Shown: positions 1 to 6,600 of the stretch, one piece after another
Numbering within the stretch: the stretch's first letter is position 1
Layout of the letters: every line of letters begins with the position of its first letter
Assembly (NCBI GenBank): GCA_017451645.1
Contig: JAFTNZ010000024.1
Span: forward strand, 1 to 64,000
Direction of reading: 5' to 3'
Length of the DNA stretch: 64,000 nucleotides
From: Bacteroidaceae bacterium
GTDB taxonomy: Bacteria; Bacteroidota; Bacteroidia; Bacteroidales; Bacteroidaceae
The notes under the pieces: generated by a model
What the model was told of the DNA's origin: nothing
Databases searched by the model: none
The model's input: only the letters and a program-made list of their open reading frames with translations
Position numbers and translations under genes: made by a program

Positions 1-1346
1 ACCTTTTCATCCAAGGTTGCAACCTTTGAACTGGAGATTGCATCTTTTGCATCAGTACTTGCATCCTTTTCTTCGTCTGGGGACAAGACTTGTGACAAAG
101 CTGGGGACAAGCTGGGGACATCACCGCCAGTTTTACCGCCATTTTCGTTGGTATAGCTCTGTGAGACTTTTACATCAACCTTGAATGCCGTGATAAGATT
201 AACGTTGAACTCTGCGGGTTGGTTGCCATTTTCTTTCAAATCAGCCTGGACTTGCCCTACACCTCGATTGAACATATTCACATAGCCCAGCGTCTTCATG
301 GCACTGGCTACAAGCGGATTGCGGTAGTCATTTACACTTGGGAAATTCTCTGGACGGGCATTGCCATACAAACCACCAGCATTCAGAATCTCCAGATGGC
401 TGGCAAACTCATAGAAGCGAAGTGGCGTATTACTCTGCATATCTCGGTGCATACAGGCGTTGAGGAGCAGCTCTCGGATAGCCTGATAGGGGTAGTTACT
501 GACCATCTCCTCGCGTAGGATAGAAACGAAAACGGGTTTCTTCTTGATGACTGACAACTCCAAAAGCGATTCCAGGCGCGGCAACAATTCACAATAGTTG
601 CCTTCCAACTGCATTTCATTCTCCACCTCACTGGTCACGTCTTCCCCCTTGAAGCGTACATACTGCACATAAAGACCTGGCATAAAGCGGCGCGGCTTGT
701 AGCCAAATAGTACGACTGCTGCGTATGTGGGGCATTGATGCTCCGTGTCATACATTCCCACAGCGGCCATCTGTTCCTCTATAGGGCGCTTATCTGACTC
801 CACTAACTCATTACCTAATAGCGGTATCAGATACTTTGTACGCAGCAATTCAGTGCTCACGTCAGAGAGTTTTGCTGCCAAACAAGGCATGGTGTCGAAG
901 GTGGCCATGAATGACATCCTTCGTTCTGCAAGGATGCGCTCTTCTGCCTCCGTAGCTATGTCTCGACGTGGTCCGATACGTATAAATGTACGTCCGCGAT
1001 AGCGCACAGGCGGCAGGTCAGATGGACTGACCTCAGCAACCAGTAAGTCACCTTCAGGGGACTGGAAAAGGTCAACACTCATAACAGGTATAGGCAGGAT
1101 GTTTCCGTTGCTGCGTATGGCTGCAATCTTCTTCAGCAGGTCATCGGTGACCTTCAGACCTGACAACTCTCCGTTGTCGTAAGCACCCAATATCAGGTAG
1201 CCATTCTTGCGCGAATTGGGAAGGTCGTTAGCAAAGGCACAGATGGCCTCCTGGAACTTATCCATGTCACCTGTTGACGTGGTTCGCTCCACACGATAGG
1301 TTTCCGTGCTATGCAGCAGTTCTCGTATTTCGTCTTTTGTTATCAT
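1..1346 (-). CDS. AlbA_2/Schlafen-type ATP-binding protein, partial (C-terminus beyond left edge)
   Basis: The frame is open from an ATG at 1346 to the window edge, giving 448 codons with no stop, so the gene is cut by the window. Residues about 15-125 resemble the AlbA_2 (Schlafen/AAA_4) domain: E20, FANDL at 38-42 and the glycine-rich GYLILGAYDNG stretch. Residues about 285-375 (RELLLNACMHRD, LEILNAGGLYG, RGVG) resemble the GHKL ATPase-like region that follows AlbA_2 in this family. The tail after residue 400 is low-complexity and Gly/Ser/Asp-rich. Such proteins are called transcriptional regulators or helicase-related and often sit in restriction or other defence loci. It lies 80 bp downstream of a small HTH gene in the same orientation, so the two may be an operon. 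The molecular function is not certain. Confidence 0.8.
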   Translation of the reverse strand, partial: MITKDEIRELLHSTETYRVERTTSTGDMDKFQEAICAFANDLPNSRKNGYLILGAYDNGELSGLKVTDDLLKKIAAIRSNGNILPIPVMSVDLFQSPEGDLLVAEVSPSDLPPVRYRGRTFIRIGPRRDIATEAEERILAERRMSFMATFDTMPCLAAKLSDVSTELLRTKYLIPLLGNELVESDKRPIEEQMAAVGMYDTEHQCPTYAAVVLFGYKPRRFMPGLYVQYVRFKGEDVTSEVENEMQLEGNYCELLPRLESLLELSVIKKKPVFVSILREEMVSNYPYQAIRELLLNACMHRDMQSNTPLRFYEFASHLEILNAGGLYGNARPENFPSVNDYRNPLVASAMKTLGYVNMFNRGVGQVQADLKENGNQPAEFNVNLITAFKVDVKVSQSYTNENGGKTGGDVPSLSPALSQVLSPDEEKDASTDAKDAISSSKVATLDEK

Positions 1347-1426
1347 TTGACTTCGTCTTCTTCCTTCTTGCAAGGCATAGCCTAAACAAGCTTTAGCTCT
1401 GCTCTTGCTTCGTACGTCATTTCGAC

Positions 1427-1642
1427 TTATTTCTCTTGATTGAATTCTTCCTGTCTCACCAACTCCTGCACAGATACTTCAAGCGCATTGGCTATTGCAA
1501 TGAGGGCTTCAAGGCTGGGCTGGGTGGTGTTGGTGACCCATTTGGACACTGTAGCAGGATCCTTGCCGAGTTTGTCGGACAGCCACTTATTGTTCAGGTC
1601 ACGTTCAGCTAGAACAACTCTTATACGATTTAACTTTGCCAT
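1427..1642 (-). CDS. small XRE-family HTH regulator (71 aa)
   Basis: This 71-residue protein is essentially one helix-turn-helix domain (WLSDKLGKDPATVSKW, then LEALIAIANALEVSVQELV). The same frame stays open upstream to 1948, but the extension is low-complexity and repetitive. The internal ATG at 1642 matches the start (MAxLNRI) of a paralogue at 15332-15532, so I chose it. A TAACTTTG -7 box lies at 1666-1673 (minus strand), about 24 bp before the start. The paralogue heads a type I restriction-modification operon, so this copy probably heads another defence operon that continues past the left edge. DNA binding is a family inference; the operator is unknown. Confidence 0.72.
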   Translation of the reverse strand: MAKLNRIRVVLAERDLNNKWLSDKLGKDPATVSKWVTNTTQPSLEALIAIANALEVSVQELVRQEEFNQEK

Positions 1643-1879
1643 GATAGATTTCTGTTGTTTGACGACAAAGTTACAAAAAATAATAGAGACAAATGCTGAT
1701 ATGCTCAAAAAACTCCATAAATAAGCCAAAATTTGATTAAAAGACCAATCTTTTGATGAAGACATGACAATATTCATGCTTATTATTATATAATGTGTAT
1801 TTGAAATATCTTTTGGAATGACCGACAACCATTTGATGTTCTTAGTGACACTCCCCCATTCATGATGGAAGCAATGAAG

Positions 1880-1939
1880 GTTCGGAGAAAGATGTATTTG
1901 GTTCGGAGAAAAGTTCGGAGACAATCGCAAAAAGTTCGG
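1880..1939. repeat. GTTCGG(A)G repeat cluster, spacings 21-12-21 bp
   Basis: GTTCGG occurs at 1880, 1901, 1913 and 1934, the first three continuing as GTTCGGAGA. The spacing is 21, 12 and 21 bp. The first and last intervals equal two helical turns, as in the 21-22-bp arrays elsewhere in this window. It lies about 230 bp upstream of the HTH gene at 1642. Confidence 0.6.
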
Positions 1940-1985
1940 GACATCCATACAATAGAGAACAAGCGAAAAACATATAAAAATTCGA

Positions 1986-2030
1986 TTTAAGTGTGATTTT
2001 TGCGAGAAAACTACAAAAATCGCACTTAAA
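1986..2030. repeat. 17-bp inverted repeat with 11-nt loop
   Basis: The left arm at 1986-2002 and the right arm at 2014-2030 are reverse complements with one mismatch. The outer ends are TTTAA/TTAAA, the inner ends are TTTTTG/CAAAAA, and the loop is 11 nt. A second hairpin with the same plan but different middle bases lies at 16151-16197. It could be a terminator, a recombinase or protein site, or a REP-like element. Confidence 0.7.
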
Positions 2031-2338
2031 AATGGGGTGAATATCGATTTGGGGAATATACTGTTTGTTTATCCAATGGATGTAAAGAGGTATGGCCTGG
2101 AATAAAAAAAGTGGCAATATTGGCAGATATATAATGTTGTTTGATTACGGCTCATGACTTATAATTCCCAAAGATGGCAGATTTGGGTAATGAAAGGTAT
2201 ACACCGTCACCCTTTTTAGACGTTCTTCTGCAAGTCATCCGCAATTCACGAATATTTAATAAGACGTGTGTCACTTTTTCTATAGTACACATCAAATTGT
2301 CCATGGACAATTAAAAGTATCTGATTAGGATGGTTCTA

Positions 2339-3169
2339 TTACGGGTAGAATAACACAAAACCATTATAACCATTGAAAAAATACTCATACCTTAACTCAA
2401 TAGAACTCTCATTAACAGGGGCGAGAAACTTTCCATAACCAGTATTCTCACGTCTAACATAAGATTCCACAAACGGATATTTTACACTCTCTAAATTCTC
2501 TCCAAACTCGATGCTCCCGATATCAGACAAAAATGATTGAGAATGAAATAAATCTCTAAGAGTTGCCTTGGTAGGCGTAGGATCTTTCATCACAAGTAAC
2601 GCACATCGTATTGGCGAAAACTCAACAAGCCTACGAAGAGTTGCATGAATTGAAGCACCAAAGAATGGAGAAACCTTTATTGCTGTCTGTATTGTCAACG
2701 GTTCATCTTTTACCATCTCAGCAAACTTGTCTCCTTGGAACATTGTTTCAGAGGCAAAATAACTTGCCTCTGCCTCAAACTGTTCCTTAGTCTCTGGGCT
2801 TAGCGTAAAATCATCGTCTGCATGCATGGAGGCTATAGCCACCTGCCATGGAAGATTATGTCCAACCTCATGTAATAGTGTAAACCTCTGTCTTTCTAAA
2901 TTACACGACCTATCTAAATAAATTATTCTAGCCTCTCGAACAAGAAGCCCTCGCAGTTGACCAAGCAGTTTTTTAAGAATAGAGGAATCTCTATCAATAT
3001 ATATAGGTGTAACTATAGATAAATCCTGTGGCGAAACCTTTAGGTCTATAAAAGCAGCTAATTTATCTGCGGGAGTTGGGAATGTATCAATACAACGACT
3101 TGACACAAGTAAATCATGTGACCACTTCTTGATGTCTTGTTTTGTTGATTCTTCTAAAACTATAGCCAT
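2339..3169 (-). CDS. ImmA/IrrE-family zinc metallopeptidase
   Basis: The product is 276 aa. A zincin motif HEVGH lies at residues 100-104, followed by EAEASYFASETMF at about 132-144, which supplies the third zinc ligand and the helix typical of ImmA/IrrE (COG2856). Members of this family usually cleave or displace a partner HTH repressor and so switch on phage, ICE or stress genes. The start codon overlaps the stop of the HTH gene upstream by one base (TAATG), which indicates translational coupling. The C-terminal 120 residues are not recognised. The pair is divergent from the ubiquitin-like operon, so it is a candidate for controlling that operon; this last point is inference. Confidence 0.88.
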   Translation of the reverse strand: MAIVLEESTKQDIKKWSHDLLVSSRCIDTFPTPADKLAAFIDLKVSPQDLSIVTPIYIDRDSSILKKLLGQLRGLLVREARIIYLDRSCNLERQRFTLLHEVGHNLPWQVAIASMHADDDFTLSPETKEQFEAEASYFASETMFQGDKFAEMVKDEPLTIQTAIKVSPFFGASIHATLRRLVEFSPIRCALLVMKDPTPTKATLRDLFHSQSFLSDIGSIEFGENLESVKYPFVESYVRRENTGYGKFLAPVNESSIELRYEYFFNGYNGFVLFYP

Positions 3170-3513
3170 TATTTATCCCGTTGTCTTATAAAGTTGAGAT
3201 AGTTTAAGAGTTCTTTTTCTTCTTCATCAGTCAATGCTGTACCAGCAGAAGCTGCTACAGACTGAAGAATCTTGTGTTTAGGGGTGCTTTGCTCTTTCTT
3301 TTCGATAACACCACCAGCAGAAAGCAAAGTTTCCAACTCAACATCATATGTCTGAGAAAGTTTGTAGAGAGTATTTGCTGAAGGATGGGCAATTTTATCG
3401 TTCTCTAGCTGACTCAGATATGCGTTTGAAATACCTGTTTTCTCTTCAACTTGCCTTAACGTAAGCTTATTAATCTCACGGTATTGCTTTAATAGTTTGC
3501 CTATTGTGTCCAT
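3169..3513 (-). CDS. XRE-family HTH repressor paired with ImmA/IrrE
   Basis: The product is 114 aa from ATG 3513. The frame extends upstream to 3576, but only the 3513 start gives the usual MDTIGKLLKQYREI opening. An HTH_3 domain spans about residues 5-65 (LTLRQVEEKTGISNAYLSQLE), followed by an acidic/charged tail ending in LNYLNFIRQRDK. It is coupled to the downstream ImmA/IrrE gene through TAATG. The likely promoter on the minus strand is CTTG-N20-TAAATTTG (3577 to 3546). It faces the multiubiquitin promoter across a 212-bp intergenic region that contains an inverted repeat, so this protein probably represses one or both directions. Confidence 0.85.
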   Translation of the reverse strand: MDTIGKLLKQYREINKLTLRQVEEKTGISNAYLSQLENDKIAHPSANTLYKLSQTYDVELETLLSAGGVIEKKEQSTPKHKILQSVAASAGTALTDEEEKELLNYLNFIRQRDK

Positions 3514-3565
3514 AAAATGGGGGTTGTTGTAGCTTAATGACGTTGCAAATTTAGTGAGAAAATCT

Positions 3566-3613
3566 AAATTAAACAAGAAAAATTTGATATTTTAAGATTT
3601 TTCTGTTAAATTT
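3566..3613. promoter_or_regulatory. imperfect inverted repeat between divergent promoters (possible operator)
   Basis: The arms 3566-3584 and 3596-3613 are near reverse complements (AAATTAAACAAGAAAAAT against ATTTTTCTGTTAAATTT, allowing a one-base indel). The repeat lies just beyond the -33 region of the HTH gene and just before the multiubiquitin promoter, a position that suits an HTH operator. Assignment to this HTH protein is inference. Confidence 0.45.
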
Positions 3614-3624
3614 CACTAGACTTG

Positions 3625-3656
3625 CTTGGTATATTTAGATTTTTATTATACCTTTG
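3625..3656 (+). promoter_or_regulatory. Bacteroidota-type promoter for the ubiquitin-like operon
   Basis: CTTG at 3625-3628 (-33 region) and TACCTTTG at 3649-3656 (-7 region) are separated by 20 bp, close to the Bacteroidota consensus. Transcription would begin near 3662, leaving a leader of about 65 nt before the ATG at 3726. Confidence 0.65.
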
Positions 3657-3725
3657 CAGCGGAACAAGGAGGATTATGTCCGACTTAACCATAAATAATT
3701 AAATATTTTAGTTTAAAATAAAATT

Positions 3726-4265
3726 ATGACAGAGATTAATTCAAAGTCCTTCGCTGAACAAGAAGGCAATCAGGGTAACGTAGGAAAACACAAGCCCAAT
3801 GAAAACAAAAAGTCCTACAAGTTTAAAATCAATGGTGGAAAGCCCTACAACTGGCCCACGCCTATTATTAATGAGACCGACATCAGAAGGCTTGGACAAG
3901 TTCCTGATGATGAAGATATATATCTGGATTTGCCAGGTAACTGGAGAGAGGCTCTTATTAATAGAGGTGAAGACGTTGACCTGTCTTCTCCGGGAATGGA
4001 CAAGTTCATTACCCGAAAGAAAGGTCATGAGCACGAATGCACCATCTATGTGAATTCAGAAGCTTTCAAGTATGACCAGCCTACTATCTCATACGAAAAA
4101 GTTGCTTCTCTCGCTTATGGGAAGGACTACGACCCTAATCGTGTGTATTCAATGACATACAGTAAAGGACCATCAGAGAATGAAGAAGGATTAATGTCTA
4201 AAGGTAAAGTCGTTTATGTCACAAATGGAATGGAATTCGATGTTGCCATCTCTCATCAGTCTTAA
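3726..4265 (+). CDS. multiubiquitin-domain protein (two beta-grasp domains)
   Basis: The product is 179 aa. After a polar 27-residue lead, two ubiquitin-like (Multi_ubiq, PF14452-type) domains can be read. Domain 1 spans about 28-98 (YKFKINGGKPYNWPTPIINETDI up to DLSSPGMDKF, read in pieces). Domain 2 spans about 104-177 (CTIYVN, ISYEKVASLAYG, VYSMTYSKGP, GMEFDVAISHQS). The C-terminus ends in HQS, with no visible di-glycine, so conjugation would need a different end or trimming. The stop lies inside the start region of the E1-like gene, which signals coupling. Together with the next genes it forms a prokaryotic ubiquitin-like operon. It is the presumed modifier or scaffold; conjugation itself is inference. 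Confidence 0.85.
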   Translation: MTEINSKSFAEQEGNQGNVGKHKPNENKKSYKFKINGGKPYNWPTPIINETDIRRLGQVPDDEDIYLDLPGNWREALINRGEDVDLSSPGMDKFITRKKGHEHECTIYVNSEAFKYDQPTISYEKVASLAYGKDYDPNRVYSMTYSKGPSENEEGLMSKGKVVYVTNGMEFDVAISHQS

Positions 4266-5424
4266 TGAGGATTTGCAGAAAATCCAAGATGAGGGAATCA
4301 GCTTTGATGTGCGCAGCGGCAATTTTGTTGCCGACTGCGTACCTTACCTAACTGAGTCGAAGGAGGTAAAGGCAGGAATACTTGTATTTCCTATGAATTG
4401 GAAGAATCAGAAGATTCTAAAACCTAATGACCACACCGCATACTTCATTGGTGGTAAGCCGTGTGAAATGGATGGTGCTCCTATAAAGGGACTAGGTATC
4501 TTGGAGATGCGACACCCTTTGTTTGATACCATTATCAGTGATTATCGCTTTTCATGTTATCCGGATAAAGGCATGTACCCGACCTATTATGACAAGGTGC
4601 TCAACTATTGGAGAATAATAACTGCTCCAGCTGTTAACACCGATCCGTTAGCGTGTAGGGCACTCAAAAAGCAGAAATTGATAAAGCCTGCAGATAGCAA
4701 ACTTGTTTATTGGGACATCAATTCGTCACGCGCACATATTGCTGGTTTGACAGACATGTTCAAAGGAATGAAAGTTGCCATTATCGGCTTGGGAGGCACA
4801 GGGTCATATATCCTTGACTTTATTGCAAAGTTACCACTTGAAGAGATTCATCTATTTGACTCCGACATCTTCAAGCAACACAATGCTTTTAGGGCACCTG
4901 GTGCTGCTCCATCACAAATACTGGAGAAAAACATTCCAAAAGTCCAGTACCTAACTGAGGTATATAGGAACATGAATGAAGCTATTGTCCCGCATCCAGA
5001 AAACATCAATCCAAATAACAAGGATTTCCTGTTAGGAATGGACTTCATCTTCTTGTGCATCGACAAAGCTGCCGTAAGAAATGAAATAGCACATTTTCTG
5101 ATTCAGAACAACAAGAAGTTTGTGAATTCAGGAATAGGAGTATCTCTTAGAGAAGGTGGTCTTTCAGGCATAATCCGCGTCTCATATGGTGAGCCAGACC
5201 ATTACCAATACCTTAACGACGCCTTTGATGCGACAAATGAAGCCAAGGAAGATGATCTCTATCGAGACAATATCCAGATAGCAGAACTGAATGCTTTCGC
5301 TGCTATGGAATCGGTATTCAGATGGAAACAATCATTAGGGTTCTATCAAAATTCTGCAATATCCTACGATTTAGCGTTTGTATTGAACAAGAATAAAATT
5401 ATTTATGATGACCCGACAGTTTAA
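4240..5424 (+). CDS. ThiF-family E1-like adenylyltransferase with N-terminal E2-like (DUF6791-type) region
   Basis: The product is 394 aa from ATG 4240; in-frame ATGs also exist at 4216 and 4225. I prefer 4240 because the protein then begins MLPSLISL, leaving less overlap with the upstream gene. Residues 1-150 match my memory of the DUF6791 region found before bacterial ThiF domains (SVPY-like CVPYLTES, THxxYF-like HTAYFIGGKPC). Residues about 175-370 form the ThiF/E1 Rossmann domain: GLGGTGS 183-189 (ATP loop), FDSD 206-209, HNAFRAPGA 214-222 (Arg), and CIDKAAVR 273-280. The CxxC zinc pairs of MoeB/ThiF are absent. It would adenylate the C-terminus of the beta-grasp protein. I cannot assign the catalytic thioester or oxyester residue. 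Confidence 0.85.
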   Translation: MLPSLISLNEDLQKIQDEGISFDVRSGNFVADCVPYLTESKEVKAGILVFPMNWKNQKILKPNDHTAYFIGGKPCEMDGAPIKGLGILEMRHPLFDTIISDYRFSCYPDKGMYPTYYDKVLNYWRIITAPAVNTDPLACRALKKQKLIKPADSKLVYWDINSSRAHIAGLTDMFKGMKVAIIGLGGTGSYILDFIAKLPLEEIHLFDSDIFKQHNAFRAPGAAPSQILEKNIPKVQYLTEVYRNMNEAIVPHPENINPNNKDFLLGMDFIFLCIDKAAVRNEIAHFLIQNNKKFVNSGIGVSLREGGLSGIIRVSYGEPDHYQYLNDAFDATNEAKEDDLYRDNIQIAELNAFAAMESVFRWKQSLGFYQNSAISYDLAFVLNKNKIIYDDPTV

Positions 5425-5752
5425 GTTAAAATTCTTGGACAACATACCAAACGAATTGGATGAGGGCGTATTATACATATCCATGAAGTACCACACAACA
5501 GCCCATCTATGCGCATGCGGTTGTGGAGAGAAGGTCGTAAACCCTCTTAACCGAAAGTATGGCTGGACTCTAACATTTGATGGTCAAAGAGTAAGTCTTT
5601 CACCTTCTATAGGGAACTATCAATTCCCATGCTGCTCACATTATTATATTAAGGAGAACGAGGTCTTATTTCTTGACTCTGATGATGACATGCCACATAG
5701 AAGAGGGTACATTCGTAGACTAATAGACTGGTTTATGAAACTATTCAGATAA
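5405..5752 (+). CDS. DUF6527-family protein, ubiquitin-like operon component
   Basis: The product is 115 aa and overlaps the E1-like gene by 20 nt; adjacent ATGs at 5405 and 5408 both fit. Metal-ligand-like residues form two groups: H34, C36, C38 and C40 (HLCACGCG), and C76, C77 and H79 (CCSHYYI). Between them lies SPSIG (66-70), characteristic of DUF6527. The C-terminal 20 residues are basic. In the operons I know of, DUF6527 genes sit directly after multiubiquitin/E1 genes. I recall proposals that the family acts on the Ubl as a processing or deconjugating enzyme, but I cannot verify this here. The linkage of the three genes is seen directly; the enzymatic role is uncertain. Confidence 0.8.
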   Translation: MMTRQFKLKFLDNIPNELDEGVLYISMKYHTTAHLCACGCGEKVVNPLNRKYGWTLTFDGQRVSLSPSIGNYQFPCCSHYYIKENEVLFLDSDDDMPHRRGYIRRLIDWFMKLFR

Positions 5753-5820
5753 GTAATGTATAACGGTTGCCTGAAACATGCAACCAAATTAATTCCCGAA
5801 AAGGACGGGCAAGGAAAGAC

Positions 5821-5991
5821 ATGGCAACAAATCCCCCAAGTGGCGATGGCCACAGAAACGGTATGGTACGCCAGAGAAGTCAAGTCTTGAATCCCAAAAC
5901 TGGAATTTGGACAAAACGCGGTCCCAATGGACAGTTTATGGATGGAAAACAAGATGGAACTCCATTCAAAGGCGTGAGAAAAGAAAAATGA
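5821..5991 (+). CDS. 56-aa conserved basic protein at end of ubiquitin-like operon
   Basis: I start it at ATG 5821, preceded by an AAGGAAAG-like ribosome-binding stretch (5810-5817). A longer frame from 5767 is possible but has no such signal. The product is 56 aa, Gly/Arg/Lys-rich, with the pattern DGHRNGxVRxRSQ then NPKTGIWTKR, GQFMDxK and PFKGVRKE. I recognise this as a widespread, unnamed small protein with many relatives in bacteria. It follows DUF6527 by 68 bp and is followed within 10 bp by a terminator, so it is the last cistron. It could be a substrate or accessory factor of the Ubl pathway, but its presence outside such operons weakens that idea. Confidence 0.72.
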   Translation: MATNPPSGDGHRNGMVRQRSQVLNPKTGIWTKRGPNGQFMDGKQDGTPFKGVRKEK

Positions 5992-6001
5992 TTTTAGAAT
6001 G

Positions 6002-6038
6002 TGCCTCGCAGATGTGAATCAACGAGGCATTTTATTTT
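6002..6038 (+). terminator. terminator of the ubiquitin-like operon
   Basis: TGCCTCG (6002-6008) and CGAGGCA (6023-6029) form a 7-bp stem with a 14-nt loop, followed by TTTTATTTT. It closes the operon about 10 bp after the last stop codon. Confidence 0.75.
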
Positions 6039-6221
6039 AAACAGATCTAATTACTTGAACGGCGGAATGACATTGTGCCGTTTAGAATCATCATGAGGCC
6101 ATGACATTATAGTTCCATAATATCCTCCATGAAATAGTCGAGATTATGCTGTCTAACATTATATGCATAGTCAATCCCAATCAAGAAAAATCATCAAGTT
6201 TGTGATTTTTCTGTGTTTTCT

Positions 6222-6253
6222 TTTGGTTGTTCGGGTAGAATGTTATACCTTTG
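6222..6253 (+). promoter_or_regulatory. consensus Bacteroidota promoter without a following long ORF
   Basis: TTTG at 6222-6225 and TACCTTTG at 6246-6253 are separated by exactly 20 bp. Transcription would begin near 6258-6260. It points into a region with no gene for about 340 bp, ending in a strong terminator at 6408-6449. Confidence 0.75.
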
Positions 6254-6258
6254 TATTG

Positions 6259-6450
6259 GTTTTGTAACATGTTGATTATCAATGGTTATTTTGATTTTTG
6301 CAACATGGACGCAACATCCGGTGCTAACGCATTGATAGTGAATGAAAGTTGATTTCGAGGAAGTCAAGTAATTCCGTCAGCGGATAGACATATGACAGAC
6401 CATTGATAAATGGCGTGCAGTTCAATGAATTGCACGCCATTTCTTTTTTC
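6259..6450 (+). ncRNA. candidate small RNA, about 190 nt
   Basis: The interval is bounded by a consensus promoter (6222-6253) and a strong intrinsic terminator (12-bp stem 6408-6419/6431-6442, T-run 6444-6449). The longest frame inside it is a 27-codon one starting near 6271, so a short peptide is an alternative. The length and boundaries are those of a stand-alone transcript. I do not recognise a known RNA family, and homology to 6S RNA was considered but not shown. A relic leader of a lost gene is another possibility. Confidence 0.45.
6408..6449 (+). terminator. strong intrinsic terminator
   Basis: AAATGGCGTGCA (6408-6419) pairs perfectly with TGCACGCCATTT (6431-6442). The loop can pair further (TTC/GAA), and six T follow at 6444-6449. 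Confidence 0.85.
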
Positions 6451-6600
6451 TATAGACTGATGAAAATCTTTTTGTTGAACCAATTCTTCCAAATATAGAG
6501 ATTCTCAATTTTTATTTGTACTTTTGTTGTGACAAAATTCACTCCCCCTATAGAGCACTACATTAGAGGGGCTATTTATGAACCATAATACCTGCAGAAT

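Larger units (their letters stand above)
1643..2338. other. gene-free region with repeats and a long hairpin
   Basis: About 700 bp without a convincing gene. It holds a GTTCGG-containing repeat (1880-1939), an imperfect 17-bp inverted repeat with an 11-nt loop (1986-2030), and A/T-rich DNA. Open frames here have repetitive, low-complexity translations, and I do not call them genes. Confidence 0.6.

Noticed and set aside
1643-1948. N-terminal extension of the HTH gene to 1948
   Set aside because: The extension is repetitive and the paralogue at 15332 starts at the point that corresponds to 1642; the -7 box at 1666 also favours the shorter form.
1860-2117. Open frame on the minus strand (85 codons) across the repeat/hairpin region
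   Set aside because: Its translation is made of repeated low-complexity segments (SPN/SEP-like repeats come from the DNA repeats), has no family features and overlaps the hairpin.
6259-6450. 6S RNA (ssrS) as the identity of the transcript unit
   Set aside because: Length and promoter/terminator fit, but I could not see the central open bulge and closing stems that define 6S RNA; left as an unassigned candidate.
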